Below, one piece after another: positions 7,871 through 15,870 of a DNA stretch of 64,000 nucleotides. A model generated the notes under the pieces. The model had not been told where the DNA came from. It made no database searches and was given only the letters and a program-made list of their open reading frames with translations. Each line of letters starts with the position of its first letter. The first letter of the stretch is position 1. The position numbers were made by a program, and so were the translations under genes. This DNA comes from Methylocystis echinoides (GTDB taxonomy: Bacteria > Pseudomonadota > Alphaproteobacteria > Rhizobiales > Beijerinckiaceae), in NCBI RefSeq assembly GCF_040687965.1, contig NZ_CP156086.1, forward strand, positions 62,001 through 126,000, given 5' to 3'.

Positions 7871-7897
7871 GGCGCGGGCGATCATGTCGCCCGCGCC
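7871..7897 (-). terminator. Intrinsic terminator shared by convergent operons
   Basis: A perfect 11-bp stem, GGCGCGGGCGA and its complement, encloses a 5-base loop. On the minus strand it is followed by TTTTT, so it is well formed for dabA. The lipocalin operon converges from the other side and may use the same hairpin. Confidence 0.75.
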
Positions 7898-7938
7898 CAA
7901 TTCTTCGCCGCGCGCCCCGCCATAGGGGGACGCCGCCC

Positions 7939-10491
7939 TCAGGCTGCTTGTCGCCCGGCGGCGACGTCGCGCCAGTCGCCGAGAGCGTGAAAGCGGCGGA
8001 TGCGGCCGTCGGCGTGCAGCGCGTTAAGATGCAGCCAGCCGTTTTCGACGAGCGCGCGCACATTGCCGTGCTTTTGCAGGACGGCCTCCATGGCCGCTTC
8101 CGGCGCTTCGATGAAGACGTTGAGGCGCAGCGGCTCGTGCACGAAGCGTTTGCCGTCGTGCACCGATTGCAGAGGCAGCCCCGTGCGCAGATCGCCGCCA
8201 TTGCCCTCGAGCACGCCGAGCTGACCCACGACATTGTGCAGCGTCTTGTTGCCGCTGCCGAACACCCTGTTGTTGGTCGTCGAGCCGAAATACTGCAGAT
8301 TGATCCAGCTCGCGACGACCATGGGCGCCGTCATGATGAGTTCGAGAACCTTGCCGTCCTCGTCCTTTGCGGCGTCGTAACTGTGCAGGAAGGCGCGGCC
8401 GGCAAGATCAAGTCCCGCTGTCCGCGCGCGCGGCGCGGCGATGAAGGCGGCGTTGCCCGCAAGCCCCCATTCGGGACGCACCTGCGACCAGTCGCGGCTG
8501 CGCGCGACGATCTTCCGGCGCGTCGCCGGACCCTTCTCGACGCCGAGCAGCGCGGCCCGCTCGAGGCGCGCGAGCGCCGCGGCCGCGGCGAGCCGCTCCT
8601 TCAGCCTCGCGATGTCGTCGCGATACGAGGCGGGGGCGGCCGCTTCGTCGAGGATTTTGACCTCGTCGGTCGTCGTGTCGTGCAAGGCGGCGAGGAACCA
8701 TGTGTCTTCCGGAACGAAGACGCCCTTGCCGCGCAGCCCGGCGCGCACGCCGGGGTCGTTCAAGACCCCGGCCGCGACGCGCGCATTGGCTTCGCCCGTA
8801 TGGCCGCCGCAGGCGCCGCAATCGAGGCCCGACGCATGCGGATTGTTCACCGTCGTCGAGCCGTGGCCGGCGAGAAGGACGAGCCGCGAGAAGCCGTCCG
8901 TCATCGACATGGCCGTGAGGACGGCTTCGGCCATCGCCAGGCGCTGCGCGGCGTCGAGGCCGGTCGTCCGCTCGCCGACCACGCGCGGGTCGAGCCGGGG
9001 CCCGACGCGCGCAAGCACGCGCGGGTCGAGCCCGTCGAGATTGGGGTCGGGCGCCGGGCGGGTGAGGCCGAAGCTGTCCGAGACAATCTTGACCGCATAG
9101 CTCAGTCCGACCGTTTCAACGAAGGCGAAGGACGAAACCGCCGACAGCTTGAAGGCCTTCCAGGCCTTGGCGGCGCGGCGGCGCAAGAGACGCAGGTCGA
9201 GAATTCGGCGCTCCTGCGCGGGCGAGACCGCCTCGACGGCTTCGCAGATGGTGAAAGCGGGTTTGAGCAGCACGGGACACTGAGCGCCGCCGCGCAAATG
9301 GCCGATCGGCACATATTCGATCGGAAAGCCGAAGAACCCCGCGAAGCCGACGGTCTGGGCCTGCGGCCAGACCGTCTCCAGCGCGCGTCGAAAGACCTCC
9401 GAGCGCACATCGATGCAGAAGGCGGCCTGCAGCGCCGGCCTCGGCGCGTCGAGCCGGGCTTCCCGACGAGACGACAGGCGCGCGTAAAACTTCTTTTGAA
9501 AGGCGATCTCATAGGCGTCCTGGAGGATGAGATCGACCGCGAGATCCGGATCGCCATTCAGTCGATGGTCGAGCGGGGTCGAGACCGCCTCCGTCATCGC
9601 CCTCGCCCAGGCGCTGTGGAAGGCCATGTCGGTGCGCGCCTTGAAGAGCCCGTAGCCATAGGCGACGCGGATCGCGAGGAGCTGGACCAGCGTGTCGTTG
9701 GGTTCGCCCTTGAGTTCCGAGTTCCAGACGAGGTAGCGCGCATAGGCGGCCCAGCCGCCAATATCGAGGAGCGTGCGCAGCAGATAATCCTCGACGGCGC
9801 GGGGCGGGATGCGAAGCTTTTCGACGACCGCCTGAATGGTCTCGACAGGGTCTTCGGGGAGAGACAGCACGGTCTTGCGGAAGTTTGCGACGCCCATCGC
9901 CTCCGCGCTCAGATCGAAGCGCGCCGTCCTGCGCCAGGCGGCGTAGGGCGCCAGTGCGCGTTGGGGCATGCGCCAGCTCGCTTGTCCCTCGTCGAAATAG
10001 GCGGCGCACCATTTCGAGATTTCCTCGATCATGAAGCCGACGAGCGAGGCCTGCCGATCCCCGTCCGCAAGCGCGTCGAGAATCTCGGCGACCGTGGAGA
10101 CGGCGGCGGGGGGCCGCGAATTTTTCACAGGGTCCTCGGCGACGGCGCGTTTGAGCGCCGCGACATCCGCGGGGCGGTCGATATCCTGCGGCGCGCGCGC
10201 GAGCGCTTCAGCGAGCGCCGCGTCGTCGATGACGCCGGAGGCGATCGCCGCGCGATAGAATTGGCGCGGCGCCAGCATGTCGATCTTGGCGACGCGTCGC
10301 AACGCCGCGGCTGTCGCGGCGAAGGGCTGGTCGGCGAAGCCCAGAAACGGGTTGACGGCGACGAAATGCTTGAGCGGCCAGAGCGGCGCGATCCGGCTGC
10401 ACGCCTTGGCGACGCCGTTCTCGATCTCCTGTCTGCGGCTCGGCGCAGACAGCGCGCCGGAAGTCGAAGGAAATTGCACGTGAGCGTTCAT
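7939..10491 (-). CDS. dabA: DabA, inorganic carbon transporter carbonic-anhydrase-like subunit (DUF2309)
   Basis: An 850-residue DUF2309 protein, the DabA half of the DAB inorganic carbon accumulation complex. DabA is thought to hydrate CO2 one way using energy coupled through DabB. The beta-carbonic-anhydrase-like zinc residues are all visible: Cys359 and Asp361 in FCIDVRSE, His543 in AGHGSTT, and Cys558 in LDCGACGG. The spacing His to Cys of 15 equals that of Halothiobacillus DabA (H524, C539). It begins 18 bases after dabB ends. In a methylotroph, CO2/bicarbonate supply would serve carboxylation; a role in pH or CO2 stress is an alternative. Confidence 0.93.
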   Translation of the reverse strand: MNAHVQFPSTSGALSAPSRRQEIENGVAKACSRIAPLWPLKHFVAVNPFLGFADQPFAATAAALRRVAKIDMLAPRQFYRAAIASGVIDDAALAEALARAPQDIDRPADVAALKRAVAEDPVKNSRPPAAVSTVAEILDALADGDRQASLVGFMIEEISKWCAAYFDEGQASWRMPQRALAPYAAWRRTARFDLSAEAMGVANFRKTVLSLPEDPVETIQAVVEKLRIPPRAVEDYLLRTLLDIGGWAAYARYLVWNSELKGEPNDTLVQLLAIRVAYGYGLFKARTDMAFHSAWARAMTEAVSTPLDHRLNGDPDLAVDLILQDAYEIAFQKKFYARLSSRREARLDAPRPALQAAFCIDVRSEVFRRALETVWPQAQTVGFAGFFGFPIEYVPIGHLRGGAQCPVLLKPAFTICEAVEAVSPAQERRILDLRLLRRRAAKAWKAFKLSAVSSFAFVETVGLSYAVKIVSDSFGLTRPAPDPNLDGLDPRVLARVGPRLDPRVVGERTTGLDAAQRLAMAEAVLTAMSMTDGFSRLVLLAGHGSTTVNNPHASGLDCGACGGHTGEANARVAAGVLNDPGVRAGLRGKGVFVPEDTWFLAALHDTTTDEVKILDEAAAPASYRDDIARLKERLAAAAALARLERAALLGVEKGPATRRKIVARSRDWSQVRPEWGLAGNAAFIAAPRARTAGLDLAGRAFLHSYDAAKDEDGKVLELIMTAPMVVASWINLQYFGSTTNNRVFGSGNKTLHNVVGQLGVLEGNGGDLRTGLPLQSVHDGKRFVHEPLRLNVFIEAPEAAMEAVLQKHGNVRALVENGWLHLNALHADGRIRRFHALGDWRDVAAGRQAA

Positions 10492-10509
10492 CCTTGGGGC
10501 CCTTCCCGA

Positions 10510-12102
10510 TCAAAGAGAGGAGGAGGTCGCCGCCCGCCGCGGCCAGATGCGGAGCATGGCGCGATTGGCGAGCGTGTTGAGATAAAGTCCCTGTGAGAGG
10601 TGGACGTAGACCGCCTGCCAGAAGGGCGAGGTCGCATGACGGGCCATGACGCTTTGAAAGAGCGTGACCGCGCCAAAGGAGACGATGACCACGACAACGA
10701 GCAGGAGGTCTTCCGGGCCGCGCAGCGGGGCGGCTTGCGGCAGGCTCGATGAAAACATCCGCTCGACCGCCGCATGCAGTGAAAAGAAGGCGACGGCGAC
10801 GATGGCGGACATGGCGATCGCCTTGCCCAGCACATAGGCTTTGGTCCGTTCGTCGAGCGCATTGGCGATGAGATGCGCGAGGCTCATGAGAAGGATCGTC
10901 GCCAGCGTCGCGGCGCCCGGATTTTCGATGACGCCGGCGTGGAACATCCCGCCGACGGCAAAGGCCAGAGGCAAGGACGCCGCGAGCGCCAGCGCGAAGC
11001 GGGCGGGATGCGGCTGGCCGCCGGGGCTCGGCGTCCAGGAGGCGCGGGCGAGGTCGATGACGCTGCCGGAGCTCAGGAAGGCGTGCGCCTTGTAGAGGGA
11101 GTGGGCGAGGATATGCAGCAGGGCCGCCGCAAAGGCGCCAAGTCCGCATTCGAGCATCATGAACCCCATCTGCGCCACGGTGGAATAGGCCAAGGAGACC
11201 TTGACCGAGGTCTGGGTCAGCATGACGAGGGAGCCGAAGAGCGCCGTCGCGCCGCCGACGAGCGAGAGCATGTGAAGCGCGCTGTCGGAAGGCGCGACGA
11301 TGTCGGCAAGGCGCAGCACGAGGAAGCCGCCCGCGTTGATGACGCCCGCATGCAGCAGCGCCGAGACGGGAGTGGGCGTCTCCATCACTTCCACGAGCCA
11401 GCCATGGAAGGGAAGCTGCGCGGACTTCAGCAGCGCGGCGCAGACGATCAGGACCGCCGGGAGGGCCAGGGTCGCCGCCGCGCCTGAAGAGACCGCCGCC
11501 CGGGCCGCGGCGAAGAGTTCGGGGAAGGCGAGCGTGCCGAAGCTCGTCCACAGGCTTGCGGCGGCGCCGATCAGGCAGAGATCGCCGAGGCGGCTCGCCA
11601 CGAATTTCTTCTTGGCGGCGAGCTGCGCCGCCGGGCGCTCGGGGTAGAACAGCAGCAGCGTGTTGAGACCGACGCTCGTTGCGATCCAGGCCAGGATCAG
11701 GAAGGCCAGATTGCCCGCCGTCATGAGGCTGAGAACCGCCGCGAGCGTGAAGGCGAGCCTCTTGTAGAAGGACCCCTGCCTGGGGTCCCCGTCGAGATAG
11801 TTGCGGCTGTAGAGCAGGACGATCACGCCGATGAAGGAGACGAGCGTCGTCATCGCCGCCGACAGCGCGTCGACGTAAACCCCGACGCCGACGCCCGTGA
11901 CGCCGACGACGCCCGTAGTGAACGGCCCATGAAGGACGACGGCGACGTCAATGGCGAGCGCGGCGAGGAAGGCGAGAGCGCCGGCGGTCAGGCCGGCGGC
12001 GGCCATGGCGCGCGGAAAGGCGTTTGCGGCGCGGTTCGGCGTCAGGCTGAGGGCGAAGAGCGCCGCCGGCGCGAGAAGAGGCGACCAGGTAAGCGAGTCC
12101 AT
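10510..12102 (-). CDS. dabB: DabB, proton-conducting membrane subunit of the DAB complex (NuoL-like)
   Basis: A 530-residue polytopic membrane protein of the NuoL/MrpA antiporter family. The core segment around QLPFHGWLVEVMETPTPVSALLHAGVINAGGFLVLR carries the conserved lysine and histidine helix signature. It is smaller than NuoL (about 600 residues), as expected for DabB. It is paired directly with dabA, which shows it is not part of complex I. It should supply ion-gradient energy to DabA at the cytoplasmic membrane. The start ATG 12102 is preceded by GGAGACATGCAAAG. The gene is divergent from a LysR regulator, with a 106-base shared control region. Confidence 0.93.
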   Translation of the reverse strand: MDSLTWSPLLAPAALFALSLTPNRAANAFPRAMAAAGLTAGALAFLAALAIDVAVVLHGPFTTGVVGVTGVGVGVYVDALSAAMTTLVSFIGVIVLLYSRNYLDGDPRQGSFYKRLAFTLAAVLSLMTAGNLAFLILAWIATSVGLNTLLLFYPERPAAQLAAKKKFVASRLGDLCLIGAAASLWTSFGTLAFPELFAAARAAVSSGAAATLALPAVLIVCAALLKSAQLPFHGWLVEVMETPTPVSALLHAGVINAGGFLVLRLADIVAPSDSALHMLSLVGGATALFGSLVMLTQTSVKVSLAYSTVAQMGFMMLECGLGAFAAALLHILAHSLYKAHAFLSSGSVIDLARASWTPSPGGQPHPARFALALAASLPLAFAVGGMFHAGVIENPGAATLATILLMSLAHLIANALDERTKAYVLGKAIAMSAIVAVAFFSLHAAVERMFSSSLPQAAPLRGPEDLLLVVVVIVSFGAVTLFQSVMARHATSPFWQAVYVHLSQGLYLNTLANRAMLRIWPRRAATSSSL

Positions 12103-12208
12103 CTTTGCATGTCTCCAGGTCTCGATGGAGACAGAGACTAGGGCGGGCCTGTCGATTTTGAAAATTCAAATATTGCAATGTTTCGTTCTATAAAACAGAA
12201 TAGTCGTC
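12103..12208. promoter_or_regulatory. Divergent control region of dabBA and the LysR gene
   Basis: This AT-rich 106-base gap stands out from its surroundings. It holds a hyphenated palindrome TTTGAA-AA-TTCAAA (12157-12170). Next to it are ATTGCAAT (12172-12179) and a TTCT-N7-AGAA dyad just before the LysR start. LysR proteins usually bind such T-N11-A dyads in a divergent promoter. Binding by the neighbouring regulator is inferred. Confidence 0.5.
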
Positions 12209-13093
12209 ATGGCCTTCCTGAACTATCACCATTTGCGCTATTTCTGGATGATCGCCAATGAGGGAAGCCTCACGCGCGCCGCGCGGCGCTTGAACGTTTC
12301 GCCTTCGTCCCTATCCGTGCAGGTCAAAGCCCTGGAGGAGCAGCTCGGCCAGGCCTTGTTCGAAAGACATGGCCGATCGCTGCAACTCACCGAGGCCGGC
12401 CGCATCGCGCTTGGCTACGCCGACGCCCTGTTTAAACTCGGGGACGAATTCTTGAGCACGCTGGAAGGACTGAGGCCCGCCGCGCGGCAGACGCTGCGCG
12501 TTGGAGCGGTCTCGACCCTCTCCCGCAACTTTCAGATCGAACTGCTGCGCCCGCTGCTCGGGCGCGCCGACGTCGAAGTGATCATCCAATCGGCGACGTT
12601 CCTCGAACTTCTCTCAAGGCTTCGCGACCACAGGCTCGATATTGTTCTCGCCAACCAGCCGGCGATGCATGATCAGGACGAGGACTGGCAGAGCACGCTC
12701 ATCGCCGAACAATCGGTGAGCCTCATCGGCGCGCCGGCGCTGAAACGGCGGAAATTCCGGTTTCCGCGAGACCTCGCCAATATAGCCGTCGCCGTCCCCG
12801 GCCGCGGCAGCGGGATCCGTAACGCTTTCGACAAGCTGCTCGAGTCCGAAGACGTCAGGCCCGCCTTCGTCGCCGAAATCGACGACATGGCGATGCTGAG
12901 GCTGATTGCGCGAGAGGGGTTTTGCCTCGCTCTCGTGCCGCCCGTTGTCGTCATCGACGAGCTTTCGAGCGGCTCCCTCAAGGAGCACTGCACCTTTCCC
13001 CACATCAAGGAAGCCTTCTACGCCATCACGAGACGACGCCAATTCCCGAGCCCTCTTCTCAAGACGCTCGATCTGCATCGACGGAAACTCTGA
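12209..13093 (+). CDS. LysR-family transcriptional regulator of the dab genes
   Basis: A 294-residue LysR regulator. The winged HTH is at residues about 7-65 (YHHLRYFWMIANEGSLTRAARRLNVSPSSLSVQVKALEEQLGQALFERHG). An effector-binding domain follows from about residue 90 and resembles NhaR-type regulators. It is divergent from dabBA, and LysR genes are common partners of dab operons, so CO2- or bicarbonate-responsive activation is likely. The inducer cannot be read from sequence. Confidence 0.9.
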   Translation: MAFLNYHHLRYFWMIANEGSLTRAARRLNVSPSSLSVQVKALEEQLGQALFERHGRSLQLTEAGRIALGYADALFKLGDEFLSTLEGLRPAARQTLRVGAVSTLSRNFQIELLRPLLGRADVEVIIQSATFLELLSRLRDHRLDIVLANQPAMHDQDEDWQSTLIAEQSVSLIGAPALKRRKFRFPRDLANIAVAVPGRGSGIRNAFDKLLESEDVRPAFVAEIDDMAMLRLIAREGFCLALVPPVVVIDELSSGSLKEHCTFPHIKEAFYAITRRRQFPSPLLKTLDLHRRKL

Positions 13094-13212
13094 TCGGCGT
13101 CGGTTCGCCCGCGCTTCGCGATCTGGGTCCTTGACGCAATGATGTGAAGCCATTCGCTACGGGAGCCCGCTTCTGCGCTTGACTCGCGCTTCGGCCTCTC
13201 ATTACCTTACGA

Positions 13213-13626
13213 ATGGAACCAAAGGCGGCGGCGGTGGATCCAATCAAACGAGTAAGCGGCGTTGCGCGCATCTTGGCGACAGTCGTCGCCAGTCTGCTGC
13301 TGCTGCAAGTCGCCTTCGCAGGCGCGCCCGCTCTCGTCGGCGGCGCCGCAGGGGCGATGTGCTCGACGCAACAGGCGTCCCGCGATCAGCAGCAGCCAGC
13401 CGTTCCGGATCAGGCGCGCGATCACAGCCAGTGCTGCGTCGTGCAATGCGGATCCGGCTCCGCGCCGCCGCCAAATACGAACGCCGCTCTTGACGCGCCA
13501 GCCTTCGCCGTCGCGCGCGCCGCCGTCGAGCCTGCCTATGTTGCGCCAGCGGCGCGCGCAGAGCCCAAGGGCGCGCCTCAGTCGCCCCGGGCGCCTCCTC
13601 TTGCCGTCCCGGCGGCCCTCGCCTGA
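13213..13626 (+). CDS. Exported cysteine-containing hypothetical protein
   Basis: A 137-residue open frame starting ATG 13213. A hydrophobic segment (RILATVVASLLLLQVAFAGAPALVGG, residues about 18-43) is a plausible uncleaved or long signal peptide. A compact cluster HSQCCVVQCGSG lies at about residues 71-82, with an earlier MCSTQ. The C-terminal third is Ala/Pro rich. Clusters of His and Cys in small exported proteins often bind metals, but no family was recognised with confidence; DUF2946-like proteins are a possible comparison. No good ribosome site precedes the start. Confidence 0.5.
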   Translation: MEPKAAAVDPIKRVSGVARILATVVASLLLLQVAFAGAPALVGGAAGAMCSTQQASRDQQQPAVPDQARDHSQCCVVQCGSGSAPPPNTNAALDAPAFAVARAAVEPAYVAPAARAEPKGAPQSPRAPPLAVPAALA

Positions 13627-13931
13627 GGGGCGCCTATCCGCCATTGGTCATCATCGCCGATCTGGAATTTGACGTTCCCGTTGTGGGGCGGCCATGGCGC
13701 CGTTTGCGTCGCTGCGCCTCGGCCCCATGCAGGAACCGGCGCTTGAGACTCATCTGAGCTGTTGCAGCTTTTCACAGAACTTTGCGCGGCTTGGACTCCT
13801 CCGGCCACGCAGGGACCCCCTCCCAAACTTGCTCCGCCTGCTCCGTCAGGCGGAGCCTTTTTGGACGCGGGAAAGCTGACCAGACCCTTAGCCCGTCACT
13901 GTCCCTCGACACGTCAGATGGAGGAAAAACC
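13627..13931. other. 305-base gap before the phasin gene
   Basis: No convincing coding frame was found. The gap contains the strong intrinsic terminator at 13831-13862 and, downstream of it, a GATGGAGGAAAAACC ribosome site for the phasin. A phasin promoter probably lies between 13863 and 13915, since the terminator would block read-through. A short terminated transcript upstream of the phasin is possible. Confidence 0.5.
13831..13862 (+). terminator. Rho-independent terminator upstream of the phasin gene
   Basis: A perfect 10-bp stem GCTCCGCCTG/CAGGCGGAGC with a 6-base loop is followed by CTTTTT. It closes the transcript of the exported Cys protein, or of a small leader or RNA, about 70 bases before the phasin start. 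Confidence 0.8.
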
Positions 13932-14288
13932 ATGACCCAAGCCAATTTTCAGGCGCCGATCGAAATCCGCGAATATGTGCAAAAGAGCATCGGGCAGGCG
14001 CGCGGCGCCGTCGAGGCGTTTTCCCGAGCCGCGAAGCGTGCGGTCGAGTCGATCGAGTCGACGCTTCCCCCGGGCGTCAAAGAGGCCAACGAAAAGGCTT
14101 TCTCCTATTCGCAGGCCAATATATCGGCGGCTTTCGACCTTGCGCAGAAACTGACGCAAGCCGAAGATCTGGGCGAATGTCTGCGTTTGCAGGGCGAATA
14201 TATGAAAACGCAGAGCGAAGCCCTGCAGGCGCAGGCGCAGGCCTATTTTGCAAATTTGCAGAAATCTCACCGCAACGAGGCGGGCTGA
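13932..14288 (+). CDS. Phasin family protein
   Basis: A 118-residue phasin. The Phasin_2-type helical core runs from about residue 10 to 110, with EYVQKSIGQARGAVEAFSRAAKRAVESIE and the repeated Gln/Ala-rich helix LQGEYMKTQSEALQAQAQAYFANLQK. Phasins coat polyhydroxyalkanoate granules and are amphipathic helical proteins. It is preceded by GATGGAGGAAAAACC, a strong ribosome site, and seems to be transcribed alone. PHA synthesis genes are not in the window. Confidence 0.88.
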   Translation: MTQANFQAPIEIREYVQKSIGQARGAVEAFSRAAKRAVESIESTLPPGVKEANEKAFSYSQANISAAFDLAQKLTQAEDLGECLRLQGEYMKTQSEALQAQAQAYFANLQKSHRNEAG

Positions 14289-14463
14289 CCTTGCAGCCGG
14301 GCGAGCTATCGCCTGGTTTTCTACTTGCGACGGAATAACCGAAACGGGACCGCCGAACAGGGGCGCGTCTCGACTGCGCGCCGAAGCGATTCCTTTGCGC
14401 GCAAACCCGCTCGAGCGTTTCTGGCGGCGGGTCGGGAACTGTGAGACAACGAGGAGGCGATAG

Positions 14464-14727
14464 ATGAAAAAGACGACGCTAAACGGAGCCGCAATCGCCG
14501 TTGCGGCCGTTTCGATTGCGCTCGCGGGCGCAACCCCGAACGCCGCGAAGGCCGCGTCTTCCGCAGCCAAGGCGCGGTGCTTTGGCGTCAACGGCTGCAA
14601 GGGCAAGTCAGATTGCCACACCCCGAAGAACGCTTGCAAAGGCTCGAACGCGTGTAAAGCGCAAGGCTGGCTTTACGTCGAAAACGCGAAGGCCTGCGAA
14701 GACGCGAAGGGAAGGGTTCTGGACTGA
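14464..14727 (+). CDS. bufA2: BufA2-type bufferin (periplasmic metallophore peptide precursor)
   Basis: An 87-residue small exported precursor. A Sec-type signal (AAIAVAAVSIALAGATPNAAKA) precedes a cysteine-rich core CFGVNGCKGKSDCH, ACKGSNACKAQGW and a late ACED. The six cysteines are C39, C45, C51, C58, C64 and C78. This spacing and the GW motif match BufA2 bufferins. Those are RiPPs whose cysteines are modified by the MNIO enzyme BufB with help from BufC, and they sequester copper in the periplasm. No bufB (DUF692) or bufC (DUF2063) gene is adjacent or elsewhere in the window, so this copy is an orphan. A good ribosome site (ACGAGGAGG) lies upstream. Confidence 0.85.
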   Translation: MKKTTLNGAAIAVAAVSIALAGATPNAAKAASSAAKARCFGVNGCKGKSDCHTPKNACKGSNACKAQGWLYVENAKACEDAKGRVLD

Positions 14728-14871
14728 GCGTCGGCGCGCGCTTAGCGAAAGGGGCTCAATGAGCCGTTGCATCGCAATTGCGCGCCCGGGAAAGAAAGGC
14801 CGTCATGAAGAAGCGTCGCGTTGATCTCTGTGCCGTTGATCCTTGCGCAGAATTGCACAGGCTCGAAGCTG

Positions 14872-15041
14872 TCACAAAGCGGCCTCTTCCCTTTCACGCG
14901 CCCGGCCAAGCGCCGGCCGCCGACCGCGCTCGCGCCGCGCCGAACGCTTCTTCCACCAGATGTAAACGCCGGTGACGGAGAGCGTTTTCGAAACGCCCGG
15001 CGGCGGCGCGACGTTCAGGGTGGCGTTTCCCAGATTGACGT
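14872..15041 (-). pseudogene. 3' remnant of a PepSY-associated membrane protein gene
   Basis: Read on the minus strand and ending at TGA 14874-14872, the frame encodes KTLSVTGVYIWWKKRSAR followed by a basic tail. The TGVYIWWKKR ending is characteristic of the last helix of PepSY transmembrane proteins, which sit in the inner membrane and often act in iron or copper reduction. No start or earlier domain is present upstream in any frame I could follow. It is therefore a truncated remnant, not a gene. An intact PepSY gene lies at 46008-47537. Confidence 0.5.
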
Positions 15042-15181
15042 GACGTCGAGCCCGTCGACGTTTCGCGGCGGGTCGCGCCGGCGCTGCGGGAAAGACAGAC
15101 TTTCACAATTGCGTCTGCTGCGCGCGCTTCGTTTCGAGGCGATGCGGTTCAAATTTACGAAGCTTCCAATCAACCGCGAAC

Positions 15182-15416
15182 TTTCCCGGCAAGTGGAAGG
15201 TGATCTTTTTTTGGGGTGCGCGCGCCGGAGGGGGTCGCGTATCGTGCGACCTTCGTCGTCGATCCGGATAATGTCATTCAACACGTCTACGCCACAAATC
15301 TCGATGTCGGGCGCGCCCCTCAGGATACGCTCCGCGTGCTCGACGCGCTCCAGACCGGCGCGCTTTGCGCCTGCAACCGGCCGGTCGGCGGCGAGGCGCT
15401 GAAGCCGGCGTCGTGA
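15182..15416 (+). pseudogene. ahpC: ahpC (peroxiredoxin) pseudogene with internal deletion and frameshift
   Basis: Two pieces of alkyl hydroperoxide reductase C are recognisable. The first, from 15182, reads FPGKWKVIFFW, the strand before the peroxidatic-cysteine loop. The second, in another frame from about 15216, reads GVAYRATFVVDPDNVIQHVY, then NLDVGRAPQDTLRVLDALQT, then LCACNRPVGGEALKPAS and a stop. About a hundred central residues, including the peroxidatic CP site, are missing and the frame changes at the join. The N-terminal beginning is not found. Function is lost, though the C-terminal resolving-cysteine part is well conserved, so decay is recent. Confidence 0.82.
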
Positions 15417-15598
15417 TCGACGGGCGCCGGAAATGGTGAAATCTCCGGCGCCCGCCGAGGCGCGTCGCTTCGATTGTCAAAGCCGAGCTTATGTCAGGCG
15501 AGGTCCGGCTGTGTGCTTGACGCGGCCCGGCCGGGGTTGGCGCAAGCGCGCGGTCCGACTAACATCAAGGGCCGGTCGTCGCGCAGGGAGGGTGCGGG

Positions 15599-15868
15599 AT
15601 GGTGAAAGTCCTGTTCACCGCCAACATACAGCGTCATGTCGCCTGTCCCGAAACAGAGGCCGCCGGCGCGACGCTTCGCGAAGTCTTGGATAATGCGTTC
15701 AAGGAAAACGCCCGGGCGCGCGCCTATGTCCTCGATGATCAGGCGGCGCTGCGCAAACATATGACGGTTTTCATCGACGGCCGCGCGCTTCGCGACCGCG
15801 TCCGCTTGTCCGATCCCGTATCGGCCAGCAGCGTCGTTCATGTCTTTCAGGCGTTGTCGGGAGGTTGA
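15599..15868 (+). CDS. MoaD/ThiS-like ubiquitin-fold protein ending in Gly-Gly
   Basis: An 89-residue beta-grasp protein of the MoaD/ThiS family. The motif FIDGRALRDRVRLSDPVSASSVVHVFQALSGG ends in the diglycine needed for adenylation and thiocarboxylate formation. MoaD and ThiS are sulfur carriers; archaeal SAMPs of this type also modify proteins. No MoaE, MoeB or ThiG partner is nearby. A BNR-repeat protein follows after 2 bases, so the two are cotranscribed. Its particular role is unknown. Confidence 0.85.
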   Translation: MVKVLFTANIQRHVACPETEAAGATLREVLDNAFKENARARAYVLDDQAALRKHMTVFIDGRALRDRVRLSDPVSASSVVHVFQALSGG

Positions 15869-15870
15869 CG

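Larger units (their letters stand above)
14728..15598. other. 870-base region of decayed gene fragments
   Basis: No intact gene was recognised between the bufferin and the MoaD-like gene. The region holds a minus-strand PepSY-like 3' fragment (14872-15041) and a plus-strand ahpC remnant (15182-15416). The stretch 15417-15598 shows no clear gene and should contain the promoter of the MoaD-like operon. The density of fragments suggests past deletion or recombination at this spot. Confidence 0.6.

Noticed and set aside
7948-10596. Long open frame (882 codons) antisense to dabA
   Set aside because: It is an artefact of high GC and codon bias. It has no family resemblance, while dabA on the other strand has all catalytic residues.
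14805-14975. Short plus-strand frame after the bufferin gene
   Set aside because: No ribosome site or family match, and it overlaps antisense the recognisable PepSY tail.
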